From: Podospora comata
Lineage: Eukaryota > Ascomycota > Sordariomycetes > Sordariales > Podosporaceae
DNA: 64,000 nucleotides
Direction: 5' to 3'
Assembly (NCBI GenBank): GCA_017354895.1
Contig: CP071494.1
Location: forward strand, 1,922,001-1,986,000
Shown piece by piece: positions 10,780 through 20,674 of the stretch. Position numbers and translations under genes: made by a program. How positions within the stretch are numbered: position 1 is the stretch's first letter; the number at the start of each line of letters is the position of its first letter. Under the pieces are notes generated by a model. That model worked only from the letters and a program-made list of their open reading frames with translations, was not told the DNA's origin and made no database searches.

Positions 10780-11677
10780 CTACAGCGGAAAGTACTCCTC
10801 GAGGAATACCTTCACATCTTCTTCGTGTGCCTCTCCAGAGCGGATTGACTCGTCGACAAGAACATCAAATCCAGGCTTGAGCTCTGGGCGGCAGAGAAAC
10901 TTGCGGATGCCTTCAAAGAAGGCTCGCTTGGCAATTTGCCAGCTGCTGAACCCGAGATCCTCGGGCAGCAAACGAAGCTCTTGCCGTTTCCTCACGGCAC
11001 GCACGACCTCGCAGTCGGCGTTCTCCTCGGAAGGGAGGGGGTTTCTTGTGGCCGCAAGCATACGGCGGCGGTGGACTTCGTCGGCAGACGCGCCATCCTG
11101 CCCTTCCGACTCAATTGTGAGCCGGGCGGTGACTAAAAATTCCACGAGGAGTTTCTGTTAAGCAGGTTAGCTCCCGGTTTCATCCCAGCTTCGATAGCAC
11201 ACACCTACAGCAACGAGGCCGACGAGGTCCTTCTCCAGCTCAGGGACCACAGTTTCATCGTCTGGTTCAGTCTCTGGGCACAGAACGATCTACTCGACGG
11301 CGCAAACAGCAAACCGGATGAGGTCTTGAAGGTTGAGGGCGTCGCCTCGCATGGTGATGGGAATCTGAAATTCAGACAGAAGAGTTAGAACTGCTATTTC
11401 CACCAAATCATTCAAGAAATCTTAGGAGTCCACTCACGGGGATACAGCCTTCTTTCGACTCAAGACATGGTTTTGTCACGCAATCCGACGCAAAAAGATT
11501 GACACCCGAAGGGTGTGGGTGCTCGCGCCGGCACACCTTCTCGGCATCCGCATCCGCAAACAAGTCCTCAATGCACCTCGCCTCGTCCTTCCCACGGAGG
11601 AACGACTCCAGACACGGGAGACACGTGTCTGGGCCTGGCGCGCGCGAGCAGGAGAGGGTCGACGGTGACTTCGTCAT
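10780..11677 (-). pseudogene. tandem orphan family copy D, one nonsense codon
   Basis: Fourth paralog, nearly intact. Exons 11677-11438, 11364-11209 and 11154-10780 join in phase 0 through introns of 73 and 54 bases (GTGAGT..TCAG, GTAGGT..ACAG). It would give 256 residues, like copy C. It begins MTKSPSTLSCSRAPGPDTC followed by LPCLESFL. Exon 2 has IPITMRGDALNLQDLIRF. Exon 3 has RRRMLAATRNPLP, QELRLLPEDLGFSSW, RKFLCRPEL and ends FLEEYFPL. One in-frame TAG (11290-11292) lies in well-conserved exon 2, between FAVCAVE and IVLCPETE, where copy C has Cys. No plausible intron removes it. Either recently inactivated, a sequencing error, or a truncated product of about 97 residues. Confidence 0.62.
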
Positions 11678-12774
11678 GGTGGCTGCTGGTGGGAACTTGA
11701 TGAAGTCGGGTGGGTGGGAGATAGGATGGTATTGGCGGCGTGATGAGTCTAAGTGGGATGGAAGAAAGAGAAAAGAGAAAAAGACCGGCCGGCGCGGGTG
11801 GGCGACCAGGGGCTGGGGTGCCAGACATCGACGGATGGCCGGGGGTACACGCCCGGGACCAGGATGCTATACCGGGTGAGGTGCCGGCCGCGTAACAAGA
11901 GTCGCTTGCAATGATGCTGTTAAAGCTGCCAGACTTCCGCCGCGTTCCCCTCATGGTAATAGTCTAGAAGACTATGGAAACCCACAAGTCGGTCGCCGAT
12001 TGTTCATAACAACAAGGCCTTATGTCTGTGCTTTTTTGTAGCTTGGTGTTTTAAGAACTGGTTATCTCCAGAAACCGTTCTCTTAAGCTGGGACGAATTT
12101 TGTTCAGTCCTCTCTCAAGTTAAGCACCTGGGTGTTAGGGTTGAAGAAGGATTGGAACGGTCATACAAAAGGTTGCTATATAAATTCACGGTACCTTGTT
12201 AGACCTTTGGGAAATGTTACAATGTGTGCTGCTTACAGGAATAATAGACTGCCCAAGCCAATGTGACGCCTTAAGGCAACGAAGGTAATCGATGAACTAG
12301 ACTGACCGAGCTGTATAAGCAGGAACATCACAAAATTCGATAATCAAAACAGCATTGAATAGAAAAGACAGAAAGAGCAAGCTCTCTGGGACCAATCCTC
12401 ACCAAAAAGGCAGAGAGAGAAAGAGAGAGAGAGAGTGAGCAACCTAGCATTTGACTCAATCACAATAACAGAGCAGAAAAAGATCAGACGAAAGAACAAC
12501 AGATCAAACAAAACACCACCCTCCACCCCCCATCACAAACCCACAATGATGAGCCAAAACAAACAGCCGCAACCTTCAACTGTTAATCAACCATCAGAAC
12601 AAGAACAAAGTAAATTCCAATCTGTAAAATATCTCCAAAGAATAGTAATCTAAATCTCAATCTCTTTCTTTACCGCCCCAATAATTACCCATTTTCCCTC
12701 CTTATTACTTCCCTCCCCAATCTCACTCTACCATCAACCTGCTCACAAGCTTGCTCTCTCTCCCCGTGACTGTG
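11678..12774. other. intergenic with a GA microsatellite
   Basis: Upstream region of copy D and 3' flank of the Ser/Thr-rich gene. A short (ga)n tract occurs at about 12411-12437. The sequence from 12460 to 12700 is A/C-rich. No gene is supported. Confidence 0.45.
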
Positions 12775-15124
12775 CTAATGTCCAGGATGACCCTTCCCCT
12801 TCCCCTCAACAGCAGCCTTCACCCTCCCCCACCTCGCCGCTCCATACCGATTCCAGTACCCATAGCCATAACCCCCTCCATATCCATACCCAGGCTCAGG
12901 CGTCTCAGTCGGGGTGCTGGTTGTTTCGTCAGAGGTAGCAGTGGTGGTGGTTGCGGTCAGAGTCGAGAAGGTGGTTGGTTGGGCGGCACTGGACTCTGTG
13001 GTTATACCGGTTGGGTCGACAGAGGCGGTTTCAGTAGCGGGTGTGGTTGTGTTGGAGTATTGATGGGATGACGTAGATGGGAGAAGTGTGGGCTTGGTTG
13101 TGCCAGTTTCTGAGAAGGGAATGCTGGAAGTGGAAGTTGTGAAGACTGGGTCGACGGATCCCGTTTCTGAGATGGGGGCTGAGGAGGTATAGGACGCTGT
13201 GGGGTCGATGACCGATGCCGAGGTGGTGGAGGTGTAAGTGTAAGAAGCTGTTGGGTCGACAACTGCTGTTTCGGACAAGGGAGATGAAGAGGTGGCGTAA
13301 GAGGAGGTAGAGGCTCCAGTGGGGTCGACGCTTGCAGTCTCACTTAAGGGGAAGGAGGTGGTGTACGAGGCTGTTGGGTCAACAATCACAGTCTCTGACA
13401 AAGAGGCTGAAGTGGTGGTGTATGAAGACGAAGTTACTCCAGTGGGATCAACGCTTCCAGTGGTGTAAGTAGGGTCGACACTGGCCGTGCCAGACGAGAC
13501 AGTGGAAGAGCGGTTCAAGCTAGAAGGGAAAGAGAAGGTGTAGCTGCCGTAAACAGGCCTGCTGGTGGTGCTCGAAGTGGGAATGGGAGTCTCAGCTCTG
13601 GTCGTTGTAGTGTTGACGAAAACAGGCCGAGATGTGGCACCGGAAGTGAGGGTGGAAGTGAAAGAGAGGATAGGGTCAGCGGTGCCTGTTGTAAAGATGG
13701 TCGGCTCCGACGATGTTGGTTCGATATATGTTCTCGTAGTCGGTATAGTAGAGCCATTGATCGACGTGCTGTCGGTGGGGAGAGCAGAAGAGGAGGACAG
13801 CACAGGGTCGTTGGTTCCTGTCGTAGCTACAGAGCCTTCAGATGAGGGGGCAACTGTGGGCAACGAGGAGTTGGGTAGACCAGTAATCGATGTCGAAGGA
13901 CTGCCCGGCTCGGTCTCGGAGATCGGATCATAGGTGCTTGTTTCGGCACCAGAAGAGCTGGGAAGGGTGCTCACGCTCCAGGACGTGGGAGCCGTGAAGC
14001 CGCGAGATGACGAAATAGGAGTGACAATCACCTCGCTGACTGTGGTTGAGGATATGTATGTTGGCTCGTAAGTGTCGGTGGTGTCTGAACCTGTTCGAAC
14101 TACCAATGAGTTAGCTACTGATGTTGACACAGAAGTCATCGTGCAAAACTTACCTGACGATGTCGTCTGATACGTCACGCTCGGCTGGTACGAGTACGGG
14201 GCGCCAGAGGTATGGTTGCTCCAGATACCAGTCCCGCTCGGGTGAGGGAAGGGATATCCAGTACCACCAGTGCCTGTTGGCCAAGGAATCCAGCGAGAAG
14301 TGGAGGGCGCCGTGACTGTGGCGAAGACGGACGACGTCAAGGTCAAAGTCACAAAGCTAGTCGAGTCGACTTCAGAGGTCACCGGCAGCTCGGTGGCCAC
14401 AGAAGAAGTGGTCCCAACTGGATCGACGCCTTCTGTGCTGGAACCAGTGGGAACCGAGGAGACACTGGCAGCAACAGTCGACGTCAGGTCATCCGTGATG
14501 GAAGGGAATGTCTCCATAGGTGCTGTGCTGACTCCAGTTGGCACCACAGGAGCAGTGGTATTCCAGCGACCTGTTGGTGTAGCAGACGCAAGTGAGTCGC
14601 TGGGTCCAGTGCCCCAGGGAGCAGTACCCCAGGGAGCAGTACCACTGCTAGGAAGACTGGTGCGGCTACTCCAGACATAGGTCGAGTTTGCGTATGATGG
14701 AAGCAAGGTTGAGCCTCCTGTCGGGGCTGTCCCACCAGTCGGGCTAGCGATGCCGGTGGTGGAAAGGGGTGCTGAAGTGTGGTTGAACCATGCAGATGAG
14801 GATAGCGAGGAGCTTCCTGGAAGGTTGGAGACCGTGTGTCCAAGTGTGCAGGAAGTCGTAGTGGGAGCAGCACGGGATGAAGAGCAACCGCCATAGACTG
14901 TGACCGTGGTCGTAGCATAGGTAGGGGTGCAAGAGCCGATGCGAACTGTCACTGTTTCTGTAACGGTCTCTGTGGATTCGGCATGGACAACATGTCCGCG
15001 GTCAACAGGAATGTGCGCTAAAGCAACGGCATGGCTATTAAAGATCAGTTACTGTGTCATGCGAGTTGAAGAAGTCAACATACCCAAGACTCAACAGAGC
15101 CAACGAGTGAATACCTCCCAACAT
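12775..15124 (-). CDS. secreted Ser/Thr-rich repeat protein
   Basis: About 748 residues. Exon 1 (15124-15084) gives MLGGIHSLALLSLG; a 49-base intron (15083-15035) follows, then HAVALAHIPVDRG, so a signal peptide with likely cleavage after AVALA spans the splice. The body is Ser/Thr/Pro-rich with early cysteines (GSCTPTY, GGCSSS, TSCTLG) and many degenerate repeats around VDPTx-SYT and LSET. This is the composition of a heavily O-glycosylated wall or surface protein. The tail is Gly/Tyr-rich (GYGYGGGYGYGYWNRYG) then basic; I see no GPI-anchor signal. A second intron (14153-14100) has GTAAGT, a gctaac branch site and GTAG. It is 54 bases and open in frame, so retention would add 18 residues. 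Function unknown; wall structure or adhesion is inference. Confidence 0.78.
12990..13500 (-). repeat. coding tandem repeats around the VDPT motif
   Basis: Within the Ser/Thr-rich gene, at least eight degenerate units contain gggtcgac-like DNA on the plus strand and encode xVDPTxx followed by Ser/Thr and LSET or PISET. Spacing is irregular, about 40-70 bases, indicating an old, diverged tandem expansion. Confidence 0.7.
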
Positions 15125-17158
15125 GGCGGCGGTAGAGCCTTATCGTATGCTAAAAGAACGTAGCGGCACCTCTGAGTGGACGGAGGAAAGCGACCTGCTG
15201 GCTGAAGAAGAAGAGAACCATCGCAAAAAGCATCCTCATGACCTTCTTATATCATTCCACAACCAGCAACATGTTTCGTTTCCCATCCTCCTGTTTGGTC
15301 AGAGCTGTGCCCCCGTCAACGGCCGAGTTTGCCCTTCATCATAGGAACAACCCCGGTCCAAGCAAGATGTCACCAACCTCATGTTTGCACTCATTTGGGA
15401 AAGGAGCCAGACCGATGTGGCTTGAAATGTATTGATCCGCCGGTATGAAAGGACGCACCTGGAGTGTGTCGTGAGTGTTTCCACGGTGCGCCACCTTCGA
15501 CCGTTGCCAAAGGCAAACCGATCTCGCCAAGGAAAGGACGTTTTGGAGACGGCCGTGTGTGACATTAAAACAGCCTCGAAAGGGAAAAGACTAAACAGAG
15601 ACCCGGGGAATCCTGGTGAGTCCTCTGCAAGCGAGCCATTCAGCTGTTGCTGAATCCCGTTTGCATGCAGCTGCACCGTCCCGATGCTTTTCACGGCCGC
15701 ATATACTACCGGTGGCGTGCGCACTGCACCGGGAGGGAATGCGAGATAGCCGAAAGGATTTTTCAACGTTATATGATGGCTGTTACATGACGAGTAGGGT
15801 TGCTGGTTGGTTGTACCATGCGCGGCTCGACGCTCGGTATTGGTAAGAAACGGGGGCTGGAAACGATTTTGGTTGCTCGTTGGTCTCAGTAGATGTCACA
15901 GACTCTAGAAAAGAAGTCTTGGGATCTAAACAAGCAGTTCGTCGTTGCCAGCGGAATGTCTTGATACAGGGTTGGCTTGTCTTTTGCAGGGGTAGCTGCT
16001 AGGTGTCAGGGACAGCCACAGTCGACGCGCATGAGAGGACATGTGGTGTCAAGATTGGCTGTGGTCTGCCGACGCATACCCAACTTTGCCATTTATCGAG
16101 ATATATCACGGAAAAATCCATCTCTGTTCACCTAGCCTCGACAATAGTAACTGCGAAGAATGTTAGCAGAAAGTCAAGATACACCGACCTCCACGTGGAA
16201 AGGAATACACCCGCATGTCTGCCACGAGCGATGGAAAAATACCATGGCGGGCACAGCGATGAATGCACGGTATTAGTTGAGTCAAACAGAGACAGCTCCA
16301 GCTGTGGTAAGGTACTCGTATTGTTCATGACTCTGATTCTCCTCGTTCCTGCAGCGGCTGACCTGCGGCTGGCCGATGGCAAGGCGACACGAAAGCCGTG
16401 CTTCCCCATCACAGACGGGCGATGCGGCTGCCATAGCTAACGCCCAGGGAGTACAACCGAATAAGCGGGCTTTTTCACCAAAGAAATTGGCAGACCGACC
16501 TGCGGAAACGGCCTTGGAAAGGGGCCCACCAGATCTTGCATGTTGACGACGTCTGCTGTGCGCGTTACCTGTCATGCCTGAAGATCGGTGATCCGGGACC
16601 CGGGGTGGCTGGCGGCGTGTTTCCAAGCAAATGAGATGCACGTCAGATAAATGAGGATGCTGTCGTGGACGGAGTCGTGCATTAAAGTATTGAAGCGGTG
16701 ACCAGGAGGCAAGAAACCTGGAGACTCGGGATCGGAAGCCTCATTGTCGGACGTCGGGTCTGTCCATCAACCATCCCGACCGGAGAATACGGGGATAATG
16801 GTCAGACTCGCCAGTTCCGAGAACAACCTGACCTGCTATTTTGGTAAGTAATAGAAGTTTCTGGCGTCTGTTTTGTGTTCTCCGGTGCGGAACATCGAGG
16901 GTTCAAGGGACACTGGGGCTCGACAGATGGCTCGAGAACTCAAGGTCTCGGTGAGAAAGCTGCTGAAAGAAATCGAGTTCTGAAACCTGTGACTGGGAGT
17001 GAGGGGATGATCCTGGACACGATAATGACGGATGCACAAACCCGGAGGCCTAGGTGTCTTGGAGGAGCGAGGATGATGAACTGAGAATGTCTTGATGTCA
17101 TATTCGAACGACCGCTGAACAACATATCCAACAAAATACCTACCCTACGAAGGAAACG
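15125..17158. other. 2 kb intergenic, no convincing gene
   Basis: Promoter side of the Ser/Thr-rich gene and 3' side of the superoxide dismutase gene. Two open frames exceed 140 codons (15299-15766 minus, 16003-16440 plus), but they lack introns, recognisable motifs and, for the second, an ATG start. I do not call them. Confidence 0.45.
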
Positions 17159-17894
17159 TTACAATTTTGTAACTTCGCTGGTGCCCAAGAAGCGCTCCTC
17201 GGCAGTCTTCCAGTTGATGACGTTCCAGATATTCTCAACATACGCAGCCTTTCCGTTGAGATACTAGGAACCGGATGTTAGCTTTCAAGATACAGCAAAG
17301 AAAAGAGCTCGGAAAAAATTACCTGAAGATAGTAAGCATGCTCCCACATATCGACACCAAACACGGGAACATCTCGTCCAACCACCGGATCTTGATCCTT
17401 GGTGGTCACGATCCGCAGCCCATTCGCACTGTCCTTGACCAGCCAGCCCCAACCACTTCCTTGAATCCCCAGCAAGGTGCTAGAGAAAGCCTTCTTGAAG
17501 TCGTCCAGACTGCCCCAGGTCTTCTCGACAGCAGCCACCAGCTTTTTTGCAGCCTCGGGCTTTGTCTCTTCGCTCTCGGCGGGGGCAAGGTTCTTCCAGA
17601 ACAGCGAGTGGTTGATATGCCCCCCACCGTTGAACTTGATGACCTGCTGCATCTCGATCTGACTGGCAATATCGCCTGCGCCAACAGCAGCAACGTGCAA
17701 CTTGAGAGCGTTGTTCAAGTTTGTCACATAGGCCTGGTGGTGCTTGCTGTGGTGCAGCTCCATGATCTGGGCTGAAATGTGCGGTTCCAAAGCCTGCAAT
17801 TCAGTGTTAGCGCATGACACCTAGCAGACGGAGCAGTCAAGACTACATTGTAAGCATATGGCAATGCCGGCAGGGTGTACTCTTGAACAGCCAT
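17159..17894 (-). CDS. superoxide dismutase, Mn/Fe family
   Basis: Detoxifies superoxide to hydrogen peroxide and oxygen with a bound Mn (or Fe). Three exons (17894-17847, 17793-17323, 17263-17159) with introns of 53 and 59 bases give 207 residues. The start MAVQEYTLPALPYAYN and the join ALEPHISAQIMELHHSKHH are typical of the family. Metal ligands are visible: His in MELHHSKHH, His in GGGHINHSLFW, and Asp and His in DMWEHAYYLQYLNGK. The C-terminus reads NVINWKTAEERF. I chose the ATG at 17894 because it gives the usual cytosolic-type N-terminus; an in-frame ATG at 17981 would add 29 residues that do not look like a strong mitochondrial presequence. Localisation is therefore uncertain, but the enzyme identity is secure. 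Confidence 0.92.
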
Positions 17895-18625
17895 CTTGGT
17901 AGCGTTAAAGTCCTCGCCGGAGAAGGCCCTCAAAGGCGCCTGGACGGCGAGATACTTCAAGATATTGTCAAAGTTGACCATGATTGCCAGCTATCAAGGT
18001 CCCCAGAGATCCCCAGAGATGTCCACGAATGAAAGCTCCCCAAAAGTGAAACGTGCTCAACGCAGTCCTCGGCGGATCAGCTGTGTTCTGCTTTCCTTGT
18101 GGAGATGCCGACAATGCGGTATTGACAGCGGACGACAGTTTGGTGATGGCGAACGGTTTGTGAGCGGTGTCCTTGTCACTCTGAACCAACCCGCGCAAAC
18201 ATGCTCAATCGACCGCGTCCCTCTTGTCGCGCGGCCGGATCTCCGAGCGTTGCAGCGTTGCGGATCATGGTGGGGCACCCCCTTCCCAAAACAGGCCGCC
18301 AAGCAGCGTCATAGCATCTCATTGGTCAGGTGGCTACAACCCTGGGTCACATCCCCAGATTTCTGGCACGGGTCGCCCTCACACAACCCTGCTTCCCGAC
18401 CTTGATGGCCCTGCCCTTCACCAACCTTGATGGCCTGGCCTTCTGCATCTTGAGACACCTTTGAGATATGCGCGCAACGAGAGGCGAGCGGGAAGCTCAT
18501 GTATCCCGGCAGGTGAAGTAGGATGGAATTACCTTGATAGCTGGAATAAATACAACTGTGTCCCATCATCTTGAGTTTGCTCATCTTCAATCCCAGCTTC
18601 AAATATTTACATCACAACCAACGAA
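17895..18625. other. divergent intergenic region
   Basis: Shared upstream region of the superoxide dismutase (minus) and the small Ser-rich gene (plus). It includes the possible 29-codon extension of the former and a short direct repeat ccccagagat near 18001-18019. A TATA-like tgaaatattt-type stretch lies near 18600. No other gene seen. Confidence 0.4.
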
Positions 18626-19153
18626 ATGTGCGGCCCAGAAACCCCCTCCAACCTCCCCAGAGTCGGTGCTCGTGTAGACTTCTACTCGTCCTCCACCCGC
18701 CAACCATTAGGAAACCTCCTCTTCCACAATCCATCCACTCCTTCCAGTTCAAGCGCTACCCACGTCCGGTTCTCGTCTCCTTCATCAGGCTCAGCCTGTT
18801 CTTCACGATCCTCTTCACCAGTGCCATCTAAGAAGGATGATGAAGATGTCCTAGTATCCATCCAGTACGCTCACCACCTTGTTAACTATCATCTCTCATC
18901 CAGAGACTAATGAAGTTCTAGTGTCTCGGGCGACATGAGCAAACCCTTCCAAGAATCCGGACTGCTCCAGCAATTCTCTCTCCCAAGCACATCCATAGAA
19001 GCAAACTATGAGGTTGCGCTCCGAGAGGAGCTGTCACTTGTGGTTGGGATAGGCATCATCGGACGGAGAGTTTCCATGAGCAGAGGCGATGAGGTGCTGG
19101 CTGATGGTATCATCGGGTTCAATGCGCTGCCGGAAAGCATGGCTTCTCTTTGA
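18626..19153 (+). CDS. small Ser-rich hypothetical protein
   Basis: Two exons (18626-18864 and 18922-19153) joined across a 57-base intron (GTACGC..CTAG) give 156 residues. The first half is Ser/Pro-rich and likely disordered, including the run SSSSATHVRFSSPSSGS and the acidic KKDDEDVLVSI. After the splice (HVSGDMSKPF) the second half is more regular, with a hydrophobic core LSLVVGIGIIGRRVS. I do not recognise the family. The join restores one continuous frame and the second half looks structured, which is why I call it a gene. Function unknown. No signal peptide. Confidence 0.55.
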
Positions 19154-19218
19154 GTGTTGCTGCAGCACTTTTTTGTATTTGTCAGAGACGTTGAACGTCG
19201 TGGCTGGCTTATTAGCAT

Positions 19219-19255
19219 TGGGTCGGGTCAGGATCGGGTCGGGTCAGGATCAGGT
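19219..19255 (+). repeat. 16-base tandem duplication
   Basis: About 2.3 copies of gggtcgggtcaggatc just downstream of the small Ser-rich gene. Probably simple slippage. Confidence 0.75.
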
Positions 19256-19441
19256 TGGGATGCTTGGTACCGGCGTTTGTGGCTTGGATCAAGGGGAGCG
19301 TTTGTTTGGTCAACAAAGAATAATGGCTTCAAAATGCTTTTCTAATCGCGATATATGCAGACGCTTACGGCTCTTTGCCGTGTGATGACCTCTTGAATAT
19401 TAAATGCCATGCCGCCCAAACTCCAAACAACAAACTGTCCA

Positions 19442-20674
19442 TCAAGCCTGGGTCTCGTCCCAGTCCGACCACTTCCTCACAATATCATCCACCACCTCAA
19501 CCGCCTTCCTGCTCGCCTCAACCTCGAACCACTCCCGGTGCTCCTTGCCACAAGCCTCGCACTTGCCGCGATCGCCAGCTCTCAGCCCCAGGCCATCTAG
19601 CTCAATGTGCACCAAACGTTCCACCTTGTGACTATGAGGTACTTTGCGCTCCGTCGTAGTTGTGCTGTTGGACGGGACATAGGGATAGTACCGAATAAGC
19701 GAGATGTTATACCCGCACTGCCGCTGCCATTCGTTCAACCTGCGCTGGACGTTGGTAGCCCGACCAATCTTCAACAGAATCTTCTTGTTGGTGTGCGAAC
19801 TTCTTCCATTACCACTGCTGGGACGGGGTCTGTCATCGTCGTCGTCATCGATAAAGGCGGCAAACGAGGCGAGCATGTCGCTTATCGTCCTGGAACCTAA
19901 CGGTCGAGCAGATGGTGATAGCAAGGAGCGAGCGGTCTCCGCTGCGGGGGTCAAAGGTTGGGACTCTGGAGTCAGCCAGAAGATGTAAATGTAGCCAGGG
20001 TCGTCATTTTCCGAGAAGGGCTTGGCTAATTCTTTCGCTAGCTTCGCGGCGGTTTCGGGGGGCGCATCCGCGGGAATCAACGCGGCATGGTTCTTCTTCT
20101 GCGAAGATGTCGGACGCGCAGAAGGAGGCCTGGCCGAACTTGGTCTTGAGGGCTTGTTCCCGCTCGGCCTATAAGGCACCGAGGCTGATGTAGGCTTCTG
20201 AAGTGGAACGGGCTGAGGGCGAGGGGGAGGCACGAGATCGTCGAGCGGAAGTGTAAAGCAGAAGCAGCAGGTGATGCCCTTCTTCTTTTCTGGGCGCGCT
20301 GACTGGGAGTATCCGCCGTTGTATTTGCTGGGCCTAGGTTCAGAATGTGTCTTCACGAGACCTAGCCTCTCCGCAAGAGTGTCTATGCTCGTTCGCCCCT
20401 CCAGTATCGGTGTATGAGACAGCTTCGGGCCGGGGCTCGAGTGGGCGGACATGGTCGCCTGTTCCTTGTGTTGCCAGCAGTACAAGTCTGGATCGCTCGG
20501 GTCGTCGACTTGGAGTTTGTTTCTCTTGGACTTGGGCGGGGGAGGGGCATCATCACTGAGGAGCGAGCGCCTACATGGGCGGCCGCTGCCTGTGATTCCT
20601 CGACATGTCGTCCCTGGATCTTTCGAGTCGGAACGGCCGAGGCGAGATTCGGGGGTGTTGGCAAAGATAGGCAT
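19442..20674 (-). CDS. T5orf172-domain (GIY-YIG-like) protein
   Basis: Single-exon protein of 410 residues. The C-terminal half begins DPGYIYIFWLTPES and continues KILLKIGRATNVQRRLNEW, then NISLIRYYPYV and KVERLVHIELDGLG. This is the pattern of the T5orf172/DUF1766 domain, a GIY-YIG nuclease relative common in fungal proteins of unknown role. It ends with a CEACGKEHREWFEV cluster and a short acidic tail. The N-terminus has a separate Cys/His set (TTCRGITGSGRPCRR, later LYCWQHK) that may bind zinc. The middle is Pro/Ser-rich and disordered, with an Asp run in a linker. Nuclease activity is not established for such fungal members. The ATG at 20674 is the first in frame. Domain call is fairly sure; function unknown. 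Confidence 0.82.
   Translation of the reverse strand: MPIFANTPESRLGRSDSKDPGTTCRGITGSGRPCRRSLLSDDAPPPPKSKRNKLQVDDPSDPDLYCWQHKEQATMSAHSSPGPKLSHTPILEGRTSIDTLAERLGLVKTHSEPRPSKYNGGYSQSARPEKKKGITCCFCFTLPLDDLVPPPRPQPVPLQKPTSASVPYRPSGNKPSRPSSARPPSARPTSSQKKNHAALIPADAPPETAAKLAKELAKPFSENDDPGYIYIFWLTPESQPLTPAAETARSLLSPSARPLGSRTISDMLASFAAFIDDDDDDRPRPSSGNGRSSHTNKKILLKIGRATNVQRRLNEWQRQCGYNISLIRYYPYVPSNSTTTTERKVPHSHKVERLVHIELDGLGLRAGDRGKCEACGKEHREWFEVEASRKAVEVVDDIVRKWSDWDETQA

Noticed and set aside
10524-10880. Lys-rich open frame across the minisatellite
   Set aside because: It is a direct product of the purine repeat plus antisense of copy D.
13565-13933. Val/Glu-rich plus-strand frame
   Set aside because: Shadow of the Ser/Thr-rich secreted protein on the minus strand.
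15299-15766. 155-codon frame on the minus strand
   Set aside because: No introns, no domain or repeat pattern, irregular composition, and no supporting context.
16003-16440. 145-codon plus-strand frame with several cysteines and a hydrophobic stretch
   Set aside because: It lacks an ATG start and a signal peptide at its N-terminus; the hydrophobic stretch is near the end, and nothing supports it as a small secreted protein.
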